Made by a program: the position numbers and the translations under genes
Shown here: one piece after another, positions 52,424 through 62,077 of the stretch
How the letters are laid out: the number at the start of each line of letters is the position of its first letter
How positions within the stretch are numbered: the first letter of the stretch is position 1
The notes under the pieces: model-generated
Told to the model about the DNA's origin: nothing
The model's input: only the letters and a program-made list of their open reading frames with translations
The model's database searches: none
Source of the DNA: Paraburkholderia tropica
Lineage (GTDB): Bacteria; Pseudomonadota; Gammaproteobacteria; Burkholderiales; Burkholderiaceae
Reading direction: 5' to 3'
Length of the DNA: 64,000 nucleotides
Assembly: GCF_914484835.1 (NCBI RefSeq)
Contig: NZ_CAJZAR010000077.1
Coordinates: forward strand, 62,145-126,144

Positions 52424-52954
52424 ATGAAATCGACTTATCTCGCGGTGCTTGCCGCGGCGGGGCTCCTGAGCGCGTGCGCCGTGGTGCCGACCGGCCCGAG
52501 CGTGATGGCGCTGCCCGGCACCGGCAAGACCTTCGACCAGTTCCGCAACGACGACTACAACTGCCGCCAGTTCGCCTTCCAGCAGGTCGGCGGCGGCGCG
52601 ACCAATCAGGCCGCGACGAATGCGGGCGTGGGCAGCGCCGTGGTCGGCACCGCGCTCGGCGCGGCAGCGGGCGCGGCGTTCGGCGGCGGCCAGGGCGCGG
52701 CCATCGGCGCGGGCGCGGGCCTGCTCGCGGGCAGCGCCGTCGGCATGGGCAACGTGCAAGGCTCGGCCTACGACGTGCAGCGCCGCTACGACTACGCGTA
52801 TCTCCAGTGCATGTACGGCAACGGCAACCGCATTCCGGTCGCGGGCCGCATGCAGACGCAGCAGCCGTATCAGACGCAGGCGCAACCGCAGCAGCGTTAT
52901 CTGCCGCCGCCTCCGCCGGGCTCCCCGCCGCCCCCGGCGGATGGTGCGTACTGA
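52424..52954 (+). CDS. Glycine-zipper lipoprotein
   Basis: This 176-residue lipoprotein has lipobox LLSAC (Cys18). A conserved N-terminal part (FDQFRNDDYNCRQFAF) is followed by a glycine-zipper region (about 68-110, GTALGAAAGAAFGGGQGAAI-like). The C-terminus is Gln/Pro-rich. Glycine-zipper lipoproteins often insert in membranes or stabilise envelope complexes. It is probably co-transcribed with the gene at 52015. Confidence 0.83.
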   Translation: MKSTYLAVLAAAGLLSACAVVPTGPSVMALPGTGKTFDQFRNDDYNCRQFAFQQVGGGATNQAATNAGVGSAVVGTALGAAAGAAFGGGQGAAIGAGAGLLAGSAVGMGNVQGSAYDVQRRYDYAYLQCMYGNGNRIPVAGRMQTQQPYQTQAQPQQRYLPPPPPGSPPPPADGAY

Positions 52955-52990
52955 CGTTATCGCGCTCGCAAGCGCATCGACGGCACCAAG

Positions 52991-53019
52991 AAAAACGCGC
53001 CCGTATGGGCGCGTTTTTT
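52991..53019. terminator. Bidirectional intrinsic terminator
   Basis: AAAAACGCGCCC (52991-53002) pairs perfectly with GGGCGCGTTTTT (53007-53018). A-run before and T-run after let it serve the lipoprotein gene and the converging PBP gene. Confidence 0.93.
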
Positions 53020-53054
53020 ATCGAAGAACACTCACGAAAGCACGCAGCGCGAAC

Positions 53055-56000
53055 TCACTTCCCGGCGACCTTCGCCGCGATTGATTCGGCATCCGAATAA
53101 ACTCCCGGCATCGTGCTCGTCCAGCCCGGATTCGCAGCCGAATCCAGCCCCGCCTTCAACAACGACAGACTCACGTGCTGCATCGCGCCCGTTTGCGGAT
53201 CGATCAGCGTCATGTCCTGCGATCCCGTCGCGGCCTTGAGCTTGCCGTCGGGCGCGTCCTGATCTTCGAGCAAGGGTTGCAGCACCGGCGCGAGCGACTT
53301 GAGCAGCTGCACCGAAAGCGCGCTCGTGAACGTATAGCGCGCCGCATACGGCTCGTGCACCCACGCGGTCATCGTGCCGTAGAAACGATTGCCGATCACG
53401 AACACGAACGTGGCGCTGCGGTTCACCTTCCGCGACTCGATCAGCCGCGCGCCCGGCGCATAAACGTTGAAGCGCTGATCGCCCGTGCCGGTCTTGCCGT
53501 AGACGTCGAGCTTCTTGCCGTCCGGGAAGGTCATGCCATCGGCGAGACGTCTGGCCGTGCCGCCCTCCACCACCGACGTGAGCAGCTCACGCACCACCTT
53601 CGAAACCTCCGGCGAAATCAGCGGCTGCGGTGGCGTGGACGTATGCACGAAGCGCGTTTCGTACGGCGTGCCGCGCGCGAAGTCGAGCGATTCGAAGCTA
53701 TGCGTCGGCAGCTTCTGGCCGTCGCTCGACACGAGGCCGATCAGATACGCGAGCGCCGAAGGCCGGTCGCCCGATGCGCCGATCGCCGCGCCATACGACG
53801 GCGTGATGTTGTCGAACGGATAGCCAAGCGCGCGCCACGACTTGCCGATCGAGTCATACGCGCGCAGTTCGATCATGCGGCGGATGCGCCGGTCCTGGGT
53901 CGCGTGGTACTTCGTCTTGAACAGCCACTTGTACGTGTACAGGCGCGTGTCGCGGCTCGCTTGCTGCACCTGCGCGAGCGTCGCATCGGGATGCGAGCGC
54001 CGATACAGCAGCAGCCACAATTCGAGCGGATGAATGCCCGCGATATAGCCGCGATCGTTGAGGTTGAATTTGTCGATCGCGTACTTGTCGTAGTACTTCG
54101 CGAGATCTTCGTCGTCGAGCCACTGGAACTTCGTGTTCTTCAGTTGCGCGCGCATCTGCGTGTCGAACCACGCGAGCGTGCCGTCCGGGTTCGTGCTGCG
54201 CAGCACGGTCGCGATCCGCGCCGGGCCCTTGCGCGTGTGCTGAAGCAGGATCTGCAGCGCTTCGTCGTCGCTCTTGCCTTGATAGCGCGAGTAGAAGCGC
54301 TTCATGTAGACCTGGCTTTCGCCATCGGCGAACTGCGTGAGGAAGCGGCTGCGCACCGCGGGATCCTCAAGCCACGTGGCGGGCGGCCCGGTGGTCTGAA
54401 TCATCTCGTAGTGAACGATGTCGCGCATCAGCCGCACGAACACGAGATTCACGGAATGCTGGAATGCGCGGTGCAAGGTGAGGATCGAGCCGTTGTCGCT
54501 CGACTCGAAGTTGTTGAAGCTCTGCGCGCCGCCGCCCGTGTAGAAGGTTTCGCCCGGATTCGCCGAGTATTTGCGCTCCACGGCCGCTTCGAGCATCGCG
54601 GGCAGTGTGCGGTCCGAAGTCTTCGACAGATAATCGAGCGCCCAGCGCGTGAGCGCATCGCTCGGGTCCGTTTGCGCGAGTTCCGCGCGCAGCGTCTTCG
54701 CGTCCTGATCGGCGTACTTCGCGTGCAGCGCGCTCACGATCTGCAGATACGTGATGATGGTGCGCAGCTTCGCCGTCGAGCCCAGATTCAGGCGCGCGCC
54801 CGAGTTGATGTCGAACGGCTGGTTCACGCTGTCGGTTTGCACGCGCACGAGATTTTCGCCGCCGCGCCGCTCGAACAGCGTGAAGCTGTAGGCGATCTTC
54901 GACGGATCGTCGGCGGGGCGCAGCATCTCGAAGCCGACGAGTCCCGCCGCGCGCGCGCCGTCCTTGGTCGCGGCGTCGGCGAGCCGGTCGCTCACGGCCT
55001 GCTGCACGCCGTCGTCGAGCGTGGCGGTCGCGGTCAGGTCGAGGCGGTCGAGATCGTAGAGCGTCTTCAGGCCGAGCGCCTGCATCAGCTGCGTGCGCAG
55101 CGTGAGCACGGCCTTGCGGTCCACGTAGGACACCGCCGGGCGCGGCGCGGGCTTCGAGCGGTCGAGCGTCAGTTGCGTGGCGAGCGCGGCGTCGCGCAAC
55201 TGCGGCGAGATCACGCCGCCGTTCGCGAGCAGACGCAGGTAGCTGTCGGTGAGCTTCGCGAGCGCGTCGTGGTTCTTTTGCAGGAAATACGTGGGCGCGC
55301 GTTGCGCGATCAGCAGCGACAGCACCTGGCGGAACGCGAGCGCCTGTTCGTCGAGCGTCGCGCTCGAAATCGGCTCGCGCAGCACGCGGTTCACGTCGCG
55401 GAAATCGCGTCCATACCAGGCCGCCAGCCCGTCGCCGATGCCGTTGACTTCGCCGATGCCCGCCTTCGCCGCGAGCGGCACCGAATTCAGATAGTGAACG
55501 AGAATCTGCTGACGCGCGGGCATGGTCTGCGGCCCGTCGAGATACGCGCGCACGGAAGCGGACGCGATCTGGCGCAGTTTCTCGGGCGGCGTCGAAGTGC
55601 GCCCGCCGGTCGAATGGCGAAACTTCTCGATCTGCGTGGCGAGCGTGCTGCCGCCCGGCGTCTGCTGATGGCGATTGACGAGCCGCGCGCCCTGATCGAC
55701 GAGCGCACGGCTAAATCGCCCCCAGTCGATAGCAGGATTGCGGTTCGGCTGATCGTAGGCGAGCAGGTATTTGTCTTCGATGAACAGGAGCGAGTCGCGC
55801 ACGAGCGGCGGCACGGCGTCGAAACTTTCGTAGGCGCGCTGCGGATAACGCGTGTGGAACAGCGTCGCGCCGTTCACGTCGCGCAGCACGATGCCGGCCT
55901 GATCCTTTTCCTCATACGGCAGAAACAGGCCCTGATCGGCCAGCGAAATCATGCGTTCCGAATCGCGCGCCTGGGAAGCGATCGTGAAGCCGCGCTGCGC

Positions 56001-56297
56001 GAGCCGGTCGGTGAACATGGGCAACTGGGCGTAGCCGAGCCGCGTGTCGTAGGGACCGTTCGTGGTGGGAAAGCGAACGCTGTGGCTCGGCCCGTTCTCG
56101 ACGGTAAAACCGATATCGCGCGTGAGTTCGGAGAGATAGCGCGCCTGCAATCGCGAGGTGTCGATCTCGATCTGCACGATTCGCGCGAGGATCACGATCG
56201 CCGCCAGCAACGCGACGATAAAACCCCATTTGATCCACCGCCAGACCGAGGCGGTGCCGGTGGCACGTACTGGAAAACGGACCGAAGGGCGGCTCAT
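53055..56297 (-). CDS. Class A penicillin-binding-protein-like transglycosylase/transpeptidase, long form
   Basis: This 1080-residue inner-membrane protein has one N-terminal helix (KWGFIVALLAAIVILARIV) and a periplasmic body. The GT51 region (about 150-290) has the Glu of FIEDKYLLAY near 173 and GGSTLATQIEKF near 214; canonical motifs are EDxxFxxHxG and GGSTxxQQ, so both are altered. The transpeptidase region has STAK (about 503-506), SVN (about 614) and KTGTGD (about 929). It is larger than PBP1a (about 850) because of insertions between those motifs. Confidence 0.85.
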   Translation of the reverse strand: MSRPSVRFPVRATGTASVWRWIKWGFIVALLAAIVILARIVQIEIDTSRLQARYLSELTRDIGFTVENGPSHSVRFPTTNGPYDTRLGYAQLPMFTDRLAQRGFTIASQARDSERMISLADQGLFLPYEEKDQAGIVLRDVNGATLFHTRYPQRAYESFDAVPPLVRDSLLFIEDKYLLAYDQPNRNPAIDWGRFSRALVDQGARLVNRHQQTPGGSTLATQIEKFRHSTGGRTSTPPEKLRQIASASVRAYLDGPQTMPARQQILVHYLNSVPLAAKAGIGEVNGIGDGLAAWYGRDFRDVNRVLREPISSATLDEQALAFRQVLSLLIAQRAPTYFLQKNHDALAKLTDSYLRLLANGGVISPQLRDAALATQLTLDRSKPAPRPAVSYVDRKAVLTLRTQLMQALGLKTLYDLDRLDLTATATLDDGVQQAVSDRLADAATKDGARAAGLVGFEMLRPADDPSKIAYSFTLFERRGGENLVRVQTDSVNQPFDINSGARLNLGSTAKLRTIITYLQIVSALHAKYADQDAKTLRAELAQTDPSDALTRWALDYLSKTSDRTLPAMLEAAVERKYSANPGETFYTGGGAQSFNNFESSDNGSILTLHRAFQHSVNLVFVRLMRDIVHYEMIQTTGPPATWLEDPAVRSRFLTQFADGESQVYMKRFYSRYQGKSDDEALQILLQHTRKGPARIATVLRSTNPDGTLAWFDTQMRAQLKNTKFQWLDDEDLAKYYDKYAIDKFNLNDRGYIAGIHPLELWLLLYRRSHPDATLAQVQQASRDTRLYTYKWLFKTKYHATQDRRIRRMIELRAYDSIGKSWRALGYPFDNITPSYGAAIGASGDRPSALAYLIGLVSSDGQKLPTHSFESLDFARGTPYETRFVHTSTPPQPLISPEVSKVVRELLTSVVEGGTARRLADGMTFPDGKKLDVYGKTGTGDQRFNVYAPGARLIESRKVNRSATFVFVIGNRFYGTMTAWVHEPYAARYTFTSALSVQLLKSLAPVLQPLLEDQDAPDGKLKAATGSQDMTLIDPQTGAMQHVSLSLLKAGLDSAANPGWTSTMPGVYSDAESIAAKVAGK

Positions 56298-56678
56298 GGT
56301 TATTCTCCCTGACGTCGCGTCAGATTGCGGAGTGCACCTCTCGGGTAGTCTATCTCGCCGCGATCAAACGTGTACGCCTGTGTCGCGCATCGGGCGCGCG
56401 AGTCGTATCGCCGCAACACACGTGCCTGTTTATGACGTCGTGCGCGGGGGTTTGCGTCACGCGAATGCCATTTTTCCTTCGCTGTGTTGCCTTGCGCGCA
56501 GCGGCACGCGGCGTGCTGCCGATATAATCTTCGGCTCTTTTTTGGCTGGCTGCGGCGTGCGGCCTTGCACCCATGCTCGCCGGCCTTGGTGGCAGTCACC
56601 TGGGGTATTCACCCTGGGTCATTCACTTTGCGGCGGTCCTTCGGTCAGCCCATCGCCGACATGGTTAACAGGAGCAAT
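56298..56678. other. Divergent intergenic region
   Basis: This 381-bp gap has no gene. TATAAT at 56523-56528 is a good -10-like element for the small lipoprotein gene, but I see no matching -35 at normal spacing. The part near 56520-56580 contains T and GC runs. Confidence 0.4.
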
Positions 56679-57011
56679 ATGAAGCAGCTTGTCGTGCCCC
56701 TCACCCTTTCGCTCACGCTCGGCGCCTGCGCCTGGTTTCAGGGCAACCCGGATTCCGGCCAGCCCGTCATCGACTCCACGACCAACCGCTCGGTTCAGGA
56801 TGTGATCTCCTGCCTGACCGTGGAAGCAACGCGGCACGGCTCCAGCTTCGGCACCTCGGCGCTTCCGCAAGGCGAAATGCTCGACTTCGGCGATTCGAAC
56901 GTCATCAAGGTGCGCGCCGACAATGGCACGACCACCTATCGTTTTTACGCGGGCAAACGCCACGCGAAGAACCTGTGGATTGAGGGCGCGAGCAAGACCT
57001 GCGCACCCTGA
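56679..57011 (+). CDS. Small lipoprotein, hypothetical
   Basis: This 110-residue protein has a lipobox LTLGAC (Cys17) and a mature domain with two Cys (VISCLTVEA and SKTCAP) that could form a disulfide. AGGAG precedes the ATG at 56679. There is no recognised domain. It is probably an outer-membrane lipoprotein of the periplasmic face. Confidence 0.75.
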   Translation: MKQLVVPLTLSLTLGACAWFQGNPDSGQPVIDSTTNRSVQDVISCLTVEATRHGSSFGTSALPQGEMLDFGDSNVIKVRADNGTTTYRFYAGKRHAKNLWIEGASKTCAP

Positions 57012-57195
57012 TTCTGGAATCGCGGTCCGCGCTGCGGAACACCGAAAGCGCTTATGCACCTCGCATTAACACCTGCTTACTGGGCGTAACGCCGTGTAGT
57101 ACCGCGACACAATTGGGCGGACGGTTTTAAGAATCGTTTAAGTCTTCGTCCGCATCATCGCGTCACCCAGAAAGACAACGTAGCAGGAGGTGCCC

Positions 57196-57477
57196 GTGTA
57201 CTGGACCAGTTCGAAGACTCAAGCGGCAAGCAGCGAGCAACCGGCGAAGCCCGCGAAGCGCAATATCCTGCGCCGGTTGTTGAGCCATCACGAGCTCGCC
57301 ACGCTGCTGCTGCTGTTGCATGCGCCCATCGACGCGCACGCCAAACCCGAGATCGCCATGCTCCAGGAAGCAGGCCTCGTGGAGCAGGTGCCCGGCGACG
57401 TCGCCGCGGGCGCCACGAAGATCCGCCTCACGACCGAAGGCAATGCGGTGCTGCAAGGCCTCGGCCTCGCGCGTTAA
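57196..57477 (+). CDS. Small hypothetical protein, winged-helix-like
   Basis: This 93-residue protein starts at a GTG (57196) 5 bp after AGGAGG. A polar Ser/Lys-rich N-terminus is followed by about 60 residues (LSHHELATLLLLLHAP, MLQEAGLVEQV, IRLTTEGNAVLQGLG). This looks like a short winged-helix domain. Function is unknown. Confidence 0.6.
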   Translation: MYWTSSKTQAASSEQPAKPAKRNILRRLLSHHELATLLLLLHAPIDAHAKPEIAMLQEAGLVEQVPGDVAAGATKIRLTTEGNAVLQGLGLAR

Positions 57478-57538
57478 GGCGCACGTACAGTTTCGATACG
57501 GATTCCGCGCCGGTCCCACAGCCCGGGATCGCGCAAAC

Positions 57539-57573
57539 AAAAAAGGCGGCACGCATAACGTGCCGCCTTTTTT
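57539..57573. terminator. Bidirectional terminator
   Basis: GGCGGCACG (57545-57553) pairs with CGTGCCGCC (57559-57567). A-run before and T-run after. It lies between converging genes. Confidence 0.9.
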
Positions 57574-57618
57574 ATTGCCCGCCGCGCCCCGCTTCGGGCG
57601 GCCTAATTCGGTAGCGGC

Positions 57619-58338
57619 TTAAGCCGCCTCGCGTTCCATCGGCGCGGCGTCGTCCTGTAGACGCAGCAAGCGATAACCGCTCTTATAAACCGGCTGCAAG
57701 CGGTAGCCGTTGTGCTGCTCGATGTCGAGCAGCACCCGCAGCCGCGAAACGTGGCTGTCGATCGTGCGCGTGAGCGTCTGCAACTCGCGGCCCCAGACCA
57801 TCGCGTAAATATGATCGCGCGACAGCACGCGCCCGACGTTCGCAAAGAACAGCGAAGCCAGCCGATACTGCGTGCCCGACAGCTCCACACTCTTGCCGCG
57901 CACCGTGACGGCCTGACGGCGCATGTCGAAACGATACGGGCCGGCGTCGAGCGTCACGTTGTCGAAGCGGTCGGGAAACGCGCGCCGCAGCAGCGCATTC
58001 ACGCGCGCGCGGAACACCGACGGACACACCGGCAGGCTCACGTAGTCGTCGGCGCCCACGGAAAAGGCGCGCAGCACGCTGTCGTCGGACGTGTCTTCCG
58101 AGGCGAACAGCACCGGGATCTGATTGCCGTTGATCGCGCGGACCGTCTTCAGCAGCTCCGTGCCCGACAGCCGCGTGCCTTGCCAGTCGAGCACCAGCAT
58201 GTCGACGGTGGAAGCGGCGAGCGCCTTGGCCAGCGAAATGCCGTCGCTGAACGGCATGCACGCATGCCCACTTTGCCCGAGCACCCGCTCGATCTGCGCG
58301 CGCTGGACGGGGTCGCGCTGGAGAATCGCGATACGCAT
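57619..58338 (-). CDS. OmpR-family response regulator with atypical receiver
   Basis: This 239-residue protein has a receiver (1-120) and a winged-helix effector (135-230; RLASLFFANVGRVLSRDHIY, TRTIDSHVSRLRVLL). The phosphoacceptor Asp51 (LVLDW) and Ser80 are present. The usual acidic pair is reduced to Arg8-Asp9, and the conserved Lys of KP is Leu102 (SLPV). Such a receiver may not depend on normal phosphorylation. No histidine kinase is adjacent. AGAGGTG precedes the ATG. Confidence 0.88.
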   Translation of the reverse strand: MRIAILQRDPVQRAQIERVLGQSGHACMPFSDGISLAKALAASTVDMLVLDWQGTRLSGTELLKTVRAINGNQIPVLFASEDTSDDSVLRAFSVGADDYVSLPVCPSVFRARVNALLRRAFPDRFDNVTLDAGPYRFDMRRQAVTVRGKSVELSGTQYRLASLFFANVGRVLSRDHIYAMVWGRELQTLTRTIDSHVSRLRVLLDIEQHNGYRLQPVYKSGYRLLRLQDDAAPMEREAA

Positions 58339-58712
58339 GAAGACACCTCTCTTGGACAAACAACCTGGGCGCAATTCTGTGGAGAATTGCAAAGGCCGCC
58401 CATCAGAGGAGTCCGAATTGCGCCCGAATTGCGCAACAACGGGCCGCATTCCTACGACGACACCACCAAACCTGACAGGAATCCTCCAGAGTCCGATGCC
58501 GGGCGCATCGTCGGCTTACTGTAAAATCGCGGATTGGTCTGCGTCGGCGCGCGCCCTACCCGGAGCCGCGCGCCGTTTCCCGTTCCTTGTGCCTATCAGG
58601 CACCCGCGATCCGCGCCCGACCGCCGCCGCCCGCCGCGCCACCCGCGCGCCTGCCGGTGAAGCCAAAAGACGTGCCGTCCCACGGCCCAAAACAACTTCT
58701 CGGTTTTCGGAC
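58339..58712. other. Divergent intergenic region
   Basis: This 374-bp gap separates the response regulator from the MFS gene. TACTGTAAAAT around 58517 gives a -10-like TAAAAT for the MFS gene. No gene or convincing operator is seen. Confidence 0.4.
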
Positions 58713-60014
58713 ATGCAAGCTACGGATCTGGGCGCTCAGGCGAGCGCACCGGCGCGCGCGCTCACGCGCAGCGACTACAAAACGCTCGGCCTTGCCGCAC
58801 TCGGCGGCGCGCTCGAGTTCTACGACTTCATCATCTTCGTGTTCTTCGCACCGGCCATCGGCCAGCTGTTCTTTCCAGCGGCGATTCCCGACTGGCTGCG
58901 CCAGCTGCAAACCTTCGGCATTTTCGCGGCCGGTTATCTGGCGCGTCCGCTCGGCGGCATCGTCATGGCGCACTTCGGCGACCTGCTCGGCCGCAAGCGC
59001 ATGTTCACGCTCTCCGTCCTGCTGATGGCGCTGCCGACGCTCGCGATGGGCTGCCTGCCGACCTACGCGACGATCGGCGTATTCGCCCCCGTGCTGCTGC
59101 TCGCGCTGCGCGTGCTGCAAGGCGCGGCCGTCGGCGGCGAGGTGCCGGGCGCGTGGGTGTTCGTCTCCGAGCACGTGCCGAGCCGCCATATCGGCTACGC
59201 GTGCGGCACGCTCACGGCGGGTCTGACCTTCGGCATCCTGCTCGGCTCGCTGATCGCGGCGGCGGTGAATCATCATTTCGCGCCCGCCGAAATCTCGGCG
59301 TGGGCGTGGCGCGTGCCGTTCCTGATCGGCGGCGTGTTCGGCCTGTTCTCGGTGTATCTGCGCCAGTGGCTGCACGAAACGCCCGTGTTCGCGGAGATGC
59401 AGGCGCGCAAGTCGCTCGCCGACGAAGTGCCGCTCAAGGCCGTGCTGCGCGACCATGGCCGCGCCGTGATCGTCTCGATGCTGCTCACGTGGATGCTCTC
59501 GGCGGCCATCGTCGTCGTGATCCTGATGACGCCGCCGCTGCTGCAGAAGCAGTTCCATCTCGACGCCACCACCACGCTGCTCGCCAACTGCGTCGCGACG
59601 CTGTTCCTCACCGTCGGCTGCGTGAGCGCGGGCGCGCTCGCGGACCGCTTCGGCGCGCGCCGCGTGCTGGCGATCGGCGGCGTGGCGCTGGCCATCGCCT
59701 ATTACACGCTGTTCCGCCAGCTCGCGGTCGACAGCTCGCTGCTGATGCCGCTCTACGCGATCGCGGGCCTGCTGGTCGGCACGATCGGCGCGGTGCCGTT
59801 CGTGATGGTCAACGCGTTCCCGGCCGTGGTGCGCTTCTCGGGCATCTCGTTCTCGTACAACGTCGCTTACGCGGTGTTCGGCGGCCTCACGCCGATCGTC
59901 GTCGCGCTGCTGATGAAGTCCGAGCCGCTCGCGCCGCCGTATTACGTGGCCGCGATCTGCGTGCTGGGCGCGCTGACCACGCTGTTCTTCAAGGATCCGG
60001 TGCGCACGCGCTGA
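58713..60014 (+). CDS. MFS transporter, metabolite:H+ symporter (MHS) family
   Basis: This 433-residue, 12-helix transporter shows GGALEFYDFIIFVFFAPAIG, RPLGGIVMAHFGDLLGRKRM (A-motif) and RVLQGAAVGGEVPGAWVF, all typical of MHS members such as ProP and citrate or alpha-ketoglutarate permeases. The substrate is unknown. The ATG at 58713 has no strong ribosome site. A UUCG-loop terminator follows. Confidence 0.9.
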   Translation: MQATDLGAQASAPARALTRSDYKTLGLAALGGALEFYDFIIFVFFAPAIGQLFFPAAIPDWLRQLQTFGIFAAGYLARPLGGIVMAHFGDLLGRKRMFTLSVLLMALPTLAMGCLPTYATIGVFAPVLLLALRVLQGAAVGGEVPGAWVFVSEHVPSRHIGYACGTLTAGLTFGILLGSLIAAAVNHHFAPAEISAWAWRVPFLIGGVFGLFSVYLRQWLHETPVFAEMQARKSLADEVPLKAVLRDHGRAVIVSMLLTWMLSAAIVVVILMTPPLLQKQFHLDATTTLLANCVATLFLTVGCVSAGALADRFGARRVLAIGGVALAIAYYTLFRQLAVDSSLLMPLYAIAGLLVGTIGAVPFVMVNAFPAVVRFSGISFSYNVAYAVFGGLTPIVVALLMKSEPLAPPYYVAAICVLGALTTLFFKDPVRTR

Positions 60015-60037
60015 TCGCGCCCTGAAAAACCGCGCCG

Positions 60038-60072
60038 TGGCGCCCTATCGTTCGCGATACGGCGCCATTTTT
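60038..60072 (+). terminator. Intrinsic terminator with a TTCG loop
   Basis: TGGCGCC (60038-60044) pairs with GGCGCCA (60061-60067). Inside, TATCG pairs with CGATA around a TTCG loop, with one mismatch. It is followed by TTTTTA. Confidence 0.88.
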
Positions 60073-60152
60073 ATTGGCGCCGGGCGCGGGACTGGAACAT
60101 GCGCCGACGTTTCGTCTCAACCCGAAACGTCGACGCCCTCACGCGGCCTACC

Positions 60153-61634
60153 ATGAGTCGCATGAAACCCGCCCATTCCCCCTCCGCCCCGCCCGCGCGC
60201 TTCACGCCGGCGCTCGCCCGCATCGTCGCCACCGTGAGCGTGGGCTTCGTCGTGACGCAGCTCGACGTCACCATCGTCAATATCGCGCTCGCGCGCATCG
60301 CCACCGATCTGCACGCCAACATCGCGCGGCTGCAATGGATCGTCGATGCCTATACGCTCGCCTTCGCCGTGCTGATGCTGTCCGGCGGCGTGCTCGGCGA
60401 CCGCTATGGCGCGCGCCGTCTCTACGCGGCCGGGCTGGTGGTGTTCGCGCTCGCCTCGCTGGCCTGCGGGCTCGCCGCCGATCCGGCCTTGCTGATCGCC
60501 GCGCGTGCGTTGCAAGGCGCGGGCGCCGCCGCGATGCTGCCGAACTCGCTCGCGCTGCTCAACGAGGCCTGCCGTCACGAGCGCACGCTGAGGGCACGCG
60601 CCGTGGGTTTCTGGACCGCCGCCGGGGCGATCTCGATCGCCGCCGGGCCGGTCGCGGGCGGCCTGCTGATCGCGGCGTTCGGCTGGCGCAGCATCTTTCT
60701 CGTGAATCTGCCGCTGTGCGCCGCCGGGCTGGCCGCCACGCTGCTCTGGATTCCCGCGCCGCGCCGCGAGCCAGCGCCGGCATCCGGCACAAACGCCACC
60801 GCACGCAGCCTCGATCTGCGCGGCCAGTTGCTCGCCATCGTCGCGCTCACGGCGTTCACGGGCGCGGTGATCGAATGGCGGCCGCTCGGCTTCTCGCACT
60901 GGGCGGTCTCGGGCGGGTTCGCGCTCGCGCTGATCGCGGGCGTGGCGTTCGTGATGCTCGAAGCGCGCATCGCTTCGCCGATGCTGCCGCTCGGCCTGCT
61001 GCGCAACCGTAATTTCAGCGCGTCGGTGCTGTTCGGTGTCTGCGTGAACCTCACCTACTACGGCACGGTGTTCGTGCTCGCGCTGTTTCTCCAGCACGCG
61101 CGCGGCCAGACGCCGTTGCAGGCCGGCCTCACGTTCATCCCGCTCACGGGCGGCTTCCTGCTCTCGAATATCGCGAGCGGCCACGTGGTCGCGCGTTTCG
61201 GCACGCGTTTGCCGATGATCGGCGGCGCGCTGGTCGCGGGGCTCGGCTACGCGCTGCTGATGCCCGTCGATGCGGGCACGCCCTTGATCGCGCTGCTGGC
61301 CGCGTTCCTGCTGATTCCGTCGGGGATGGGCCTCGCCGTCCCCGCCATGACGACAACGGTGCTCTCTTCGGTCGAACCGGCGCGCGCGGGCACGGCCTCG
61401 GCGCTGCTGAACACGGCGCGTCAGGCGGGCGGCGCGGTAGGCGTGGCGGCGTTCGGCGCGCTCACGGGCAGCGGCGCGGCGGCGCAGGTCGTGAGCGGCC
61501 TGCATGCCGACGCGGCGATTTCGGCGATCCTGCTGCTGATCGCGGCGGCGCTCGCGTGGTTCGTGCGCGCGGACGCCGCCCACGCGCCGCCTGCCGCCGC
61601 TGAAACGGCGACGCGCATGAAGGCATCGCGCTGA
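60153..61634 (+). CDS. MFS multidrug exporter, DHA2 (EmrB/QacA) family, 14 helices
   Basis: This 493-residue exporter has QLDVTIVNIALARIATDL (motif D1), LQWIVDAYTLAFAVLMLSGG, GDRYGARR and a motif C-like GPVAGGLLIAAFGWR. It exports hydrophobic or cationic drugs by proton antiport. The ATG at 60153 lacks a strong ribosome site; an in-frame ATG at 60165 is possible. No membrane-fusion partner (EmrA) is adjacent. Confidence 0.9.
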   Translation: MSRMKPAHSPSAPPARFTPALARIVATVSVGFVVTQLDVTIVNIALARIATDLHANIARLQWIVDAYTLAFAVLMLSGGVLGDRYGARRLYAAGLVVFALASLACGLAADPALLIAARALQGAGAAAMLPNSLALLNEACRHERTLRARAVGFWTAAGAISIAAGPVAGGLLIAAFGWRSIFLVNLPLCAAGLAATLLWIPAPRREPAPASGTNATARSLDLRGQLLAIVALTAFTGAVIEWRPLGFSHWAVSGGFALALIAGVAFVMLEARIASPMLPLGLLRNRNFSASVLFGVCVNLTYYGTVFVLALFLQHARGQTPLQAGLTFIPLTGGFLLSNIASGHVVARFGTRLPMIGGALVAGLGYALLMPVDAGTPLIALLAAFLLIPSGMGLAVPAMTTTVLSSVEPARAGTASALLNTARQAGGAVGVAAFGALTGSGAAAQVVSGLHADAAISAILLLIAAALAWFVRADAAHAPPAAAETATRMKASR

Positions 61635-61764
61635 TCGAAAGAGAAGGACGCGCCGCGAAGGCAAACGCCTGGCGGCGCGGTAGCGATGAGAAAATCCCGC
61701 ATGACGCACGCGTGACAAGGCGCACCGACGCCAGCACGCGCGGACACGCAAACGCAAAGACTCG

Positions 61765-62034
61765 CTAGAGCGACGTCTCCTGAATCTCGCCCGTCGCGAG
61801 CGCGCGCGCGATCAGTCCCTCGCTCTGCGCCTTGCGGATCGCGTGGGCGACCAACTGCTCGGGCTCCTCGAGTTCGGCCTTGAGCGCGCCGAGCAAACCG
61901 GACGCGTCGAGGATCACGAGGGTCTTGGCCGTATCGGCGGCGCTGATCAGCACGCGGCGCGTGCCGTCCTCGGCCAGGCTCGCGCAGAATTGCCCGGTCG
62001 TGCCGCCCACGTTGAAATCGAAGTTCTGGATCAA
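61765..62034 (-). CDS. Small conserved hypothetical protein
   Basis: This 89-residue soluble protein starts at a TTG (62034) with AAGGAG 7 bp before it, giving MIQNFDFNVGGTTGQFCAS. It contains TAKTLVILDASGLLGALKAE. I do not recognise a family. The start lies 43 bp after the DoxX stop on the same strand, so the two genes may form one transcript. Confidence 0.65.
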   Translation of the reverse strand: MIQNFDFNVGGTTGQFCASLAEDGTRRVLISAADTAKTLVILDASGLLGALKAELEEPEQLVAHAIRKAQSEGLIARALATGEIQETSL

Positions 62035-62077
62035 AGCCGGCTCCTTGCGTTCAGGGGATCGGGTCGCGGCGCGGCGC

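Noticed and set aside
53175..56312. Long open frame (over 1000 codons) opposite the PBP gene
   Set aside because: It is a shadow of the PBP coding frame. Arg/His-rich composition and no recognisable domains, as expected in high-GC DNA.
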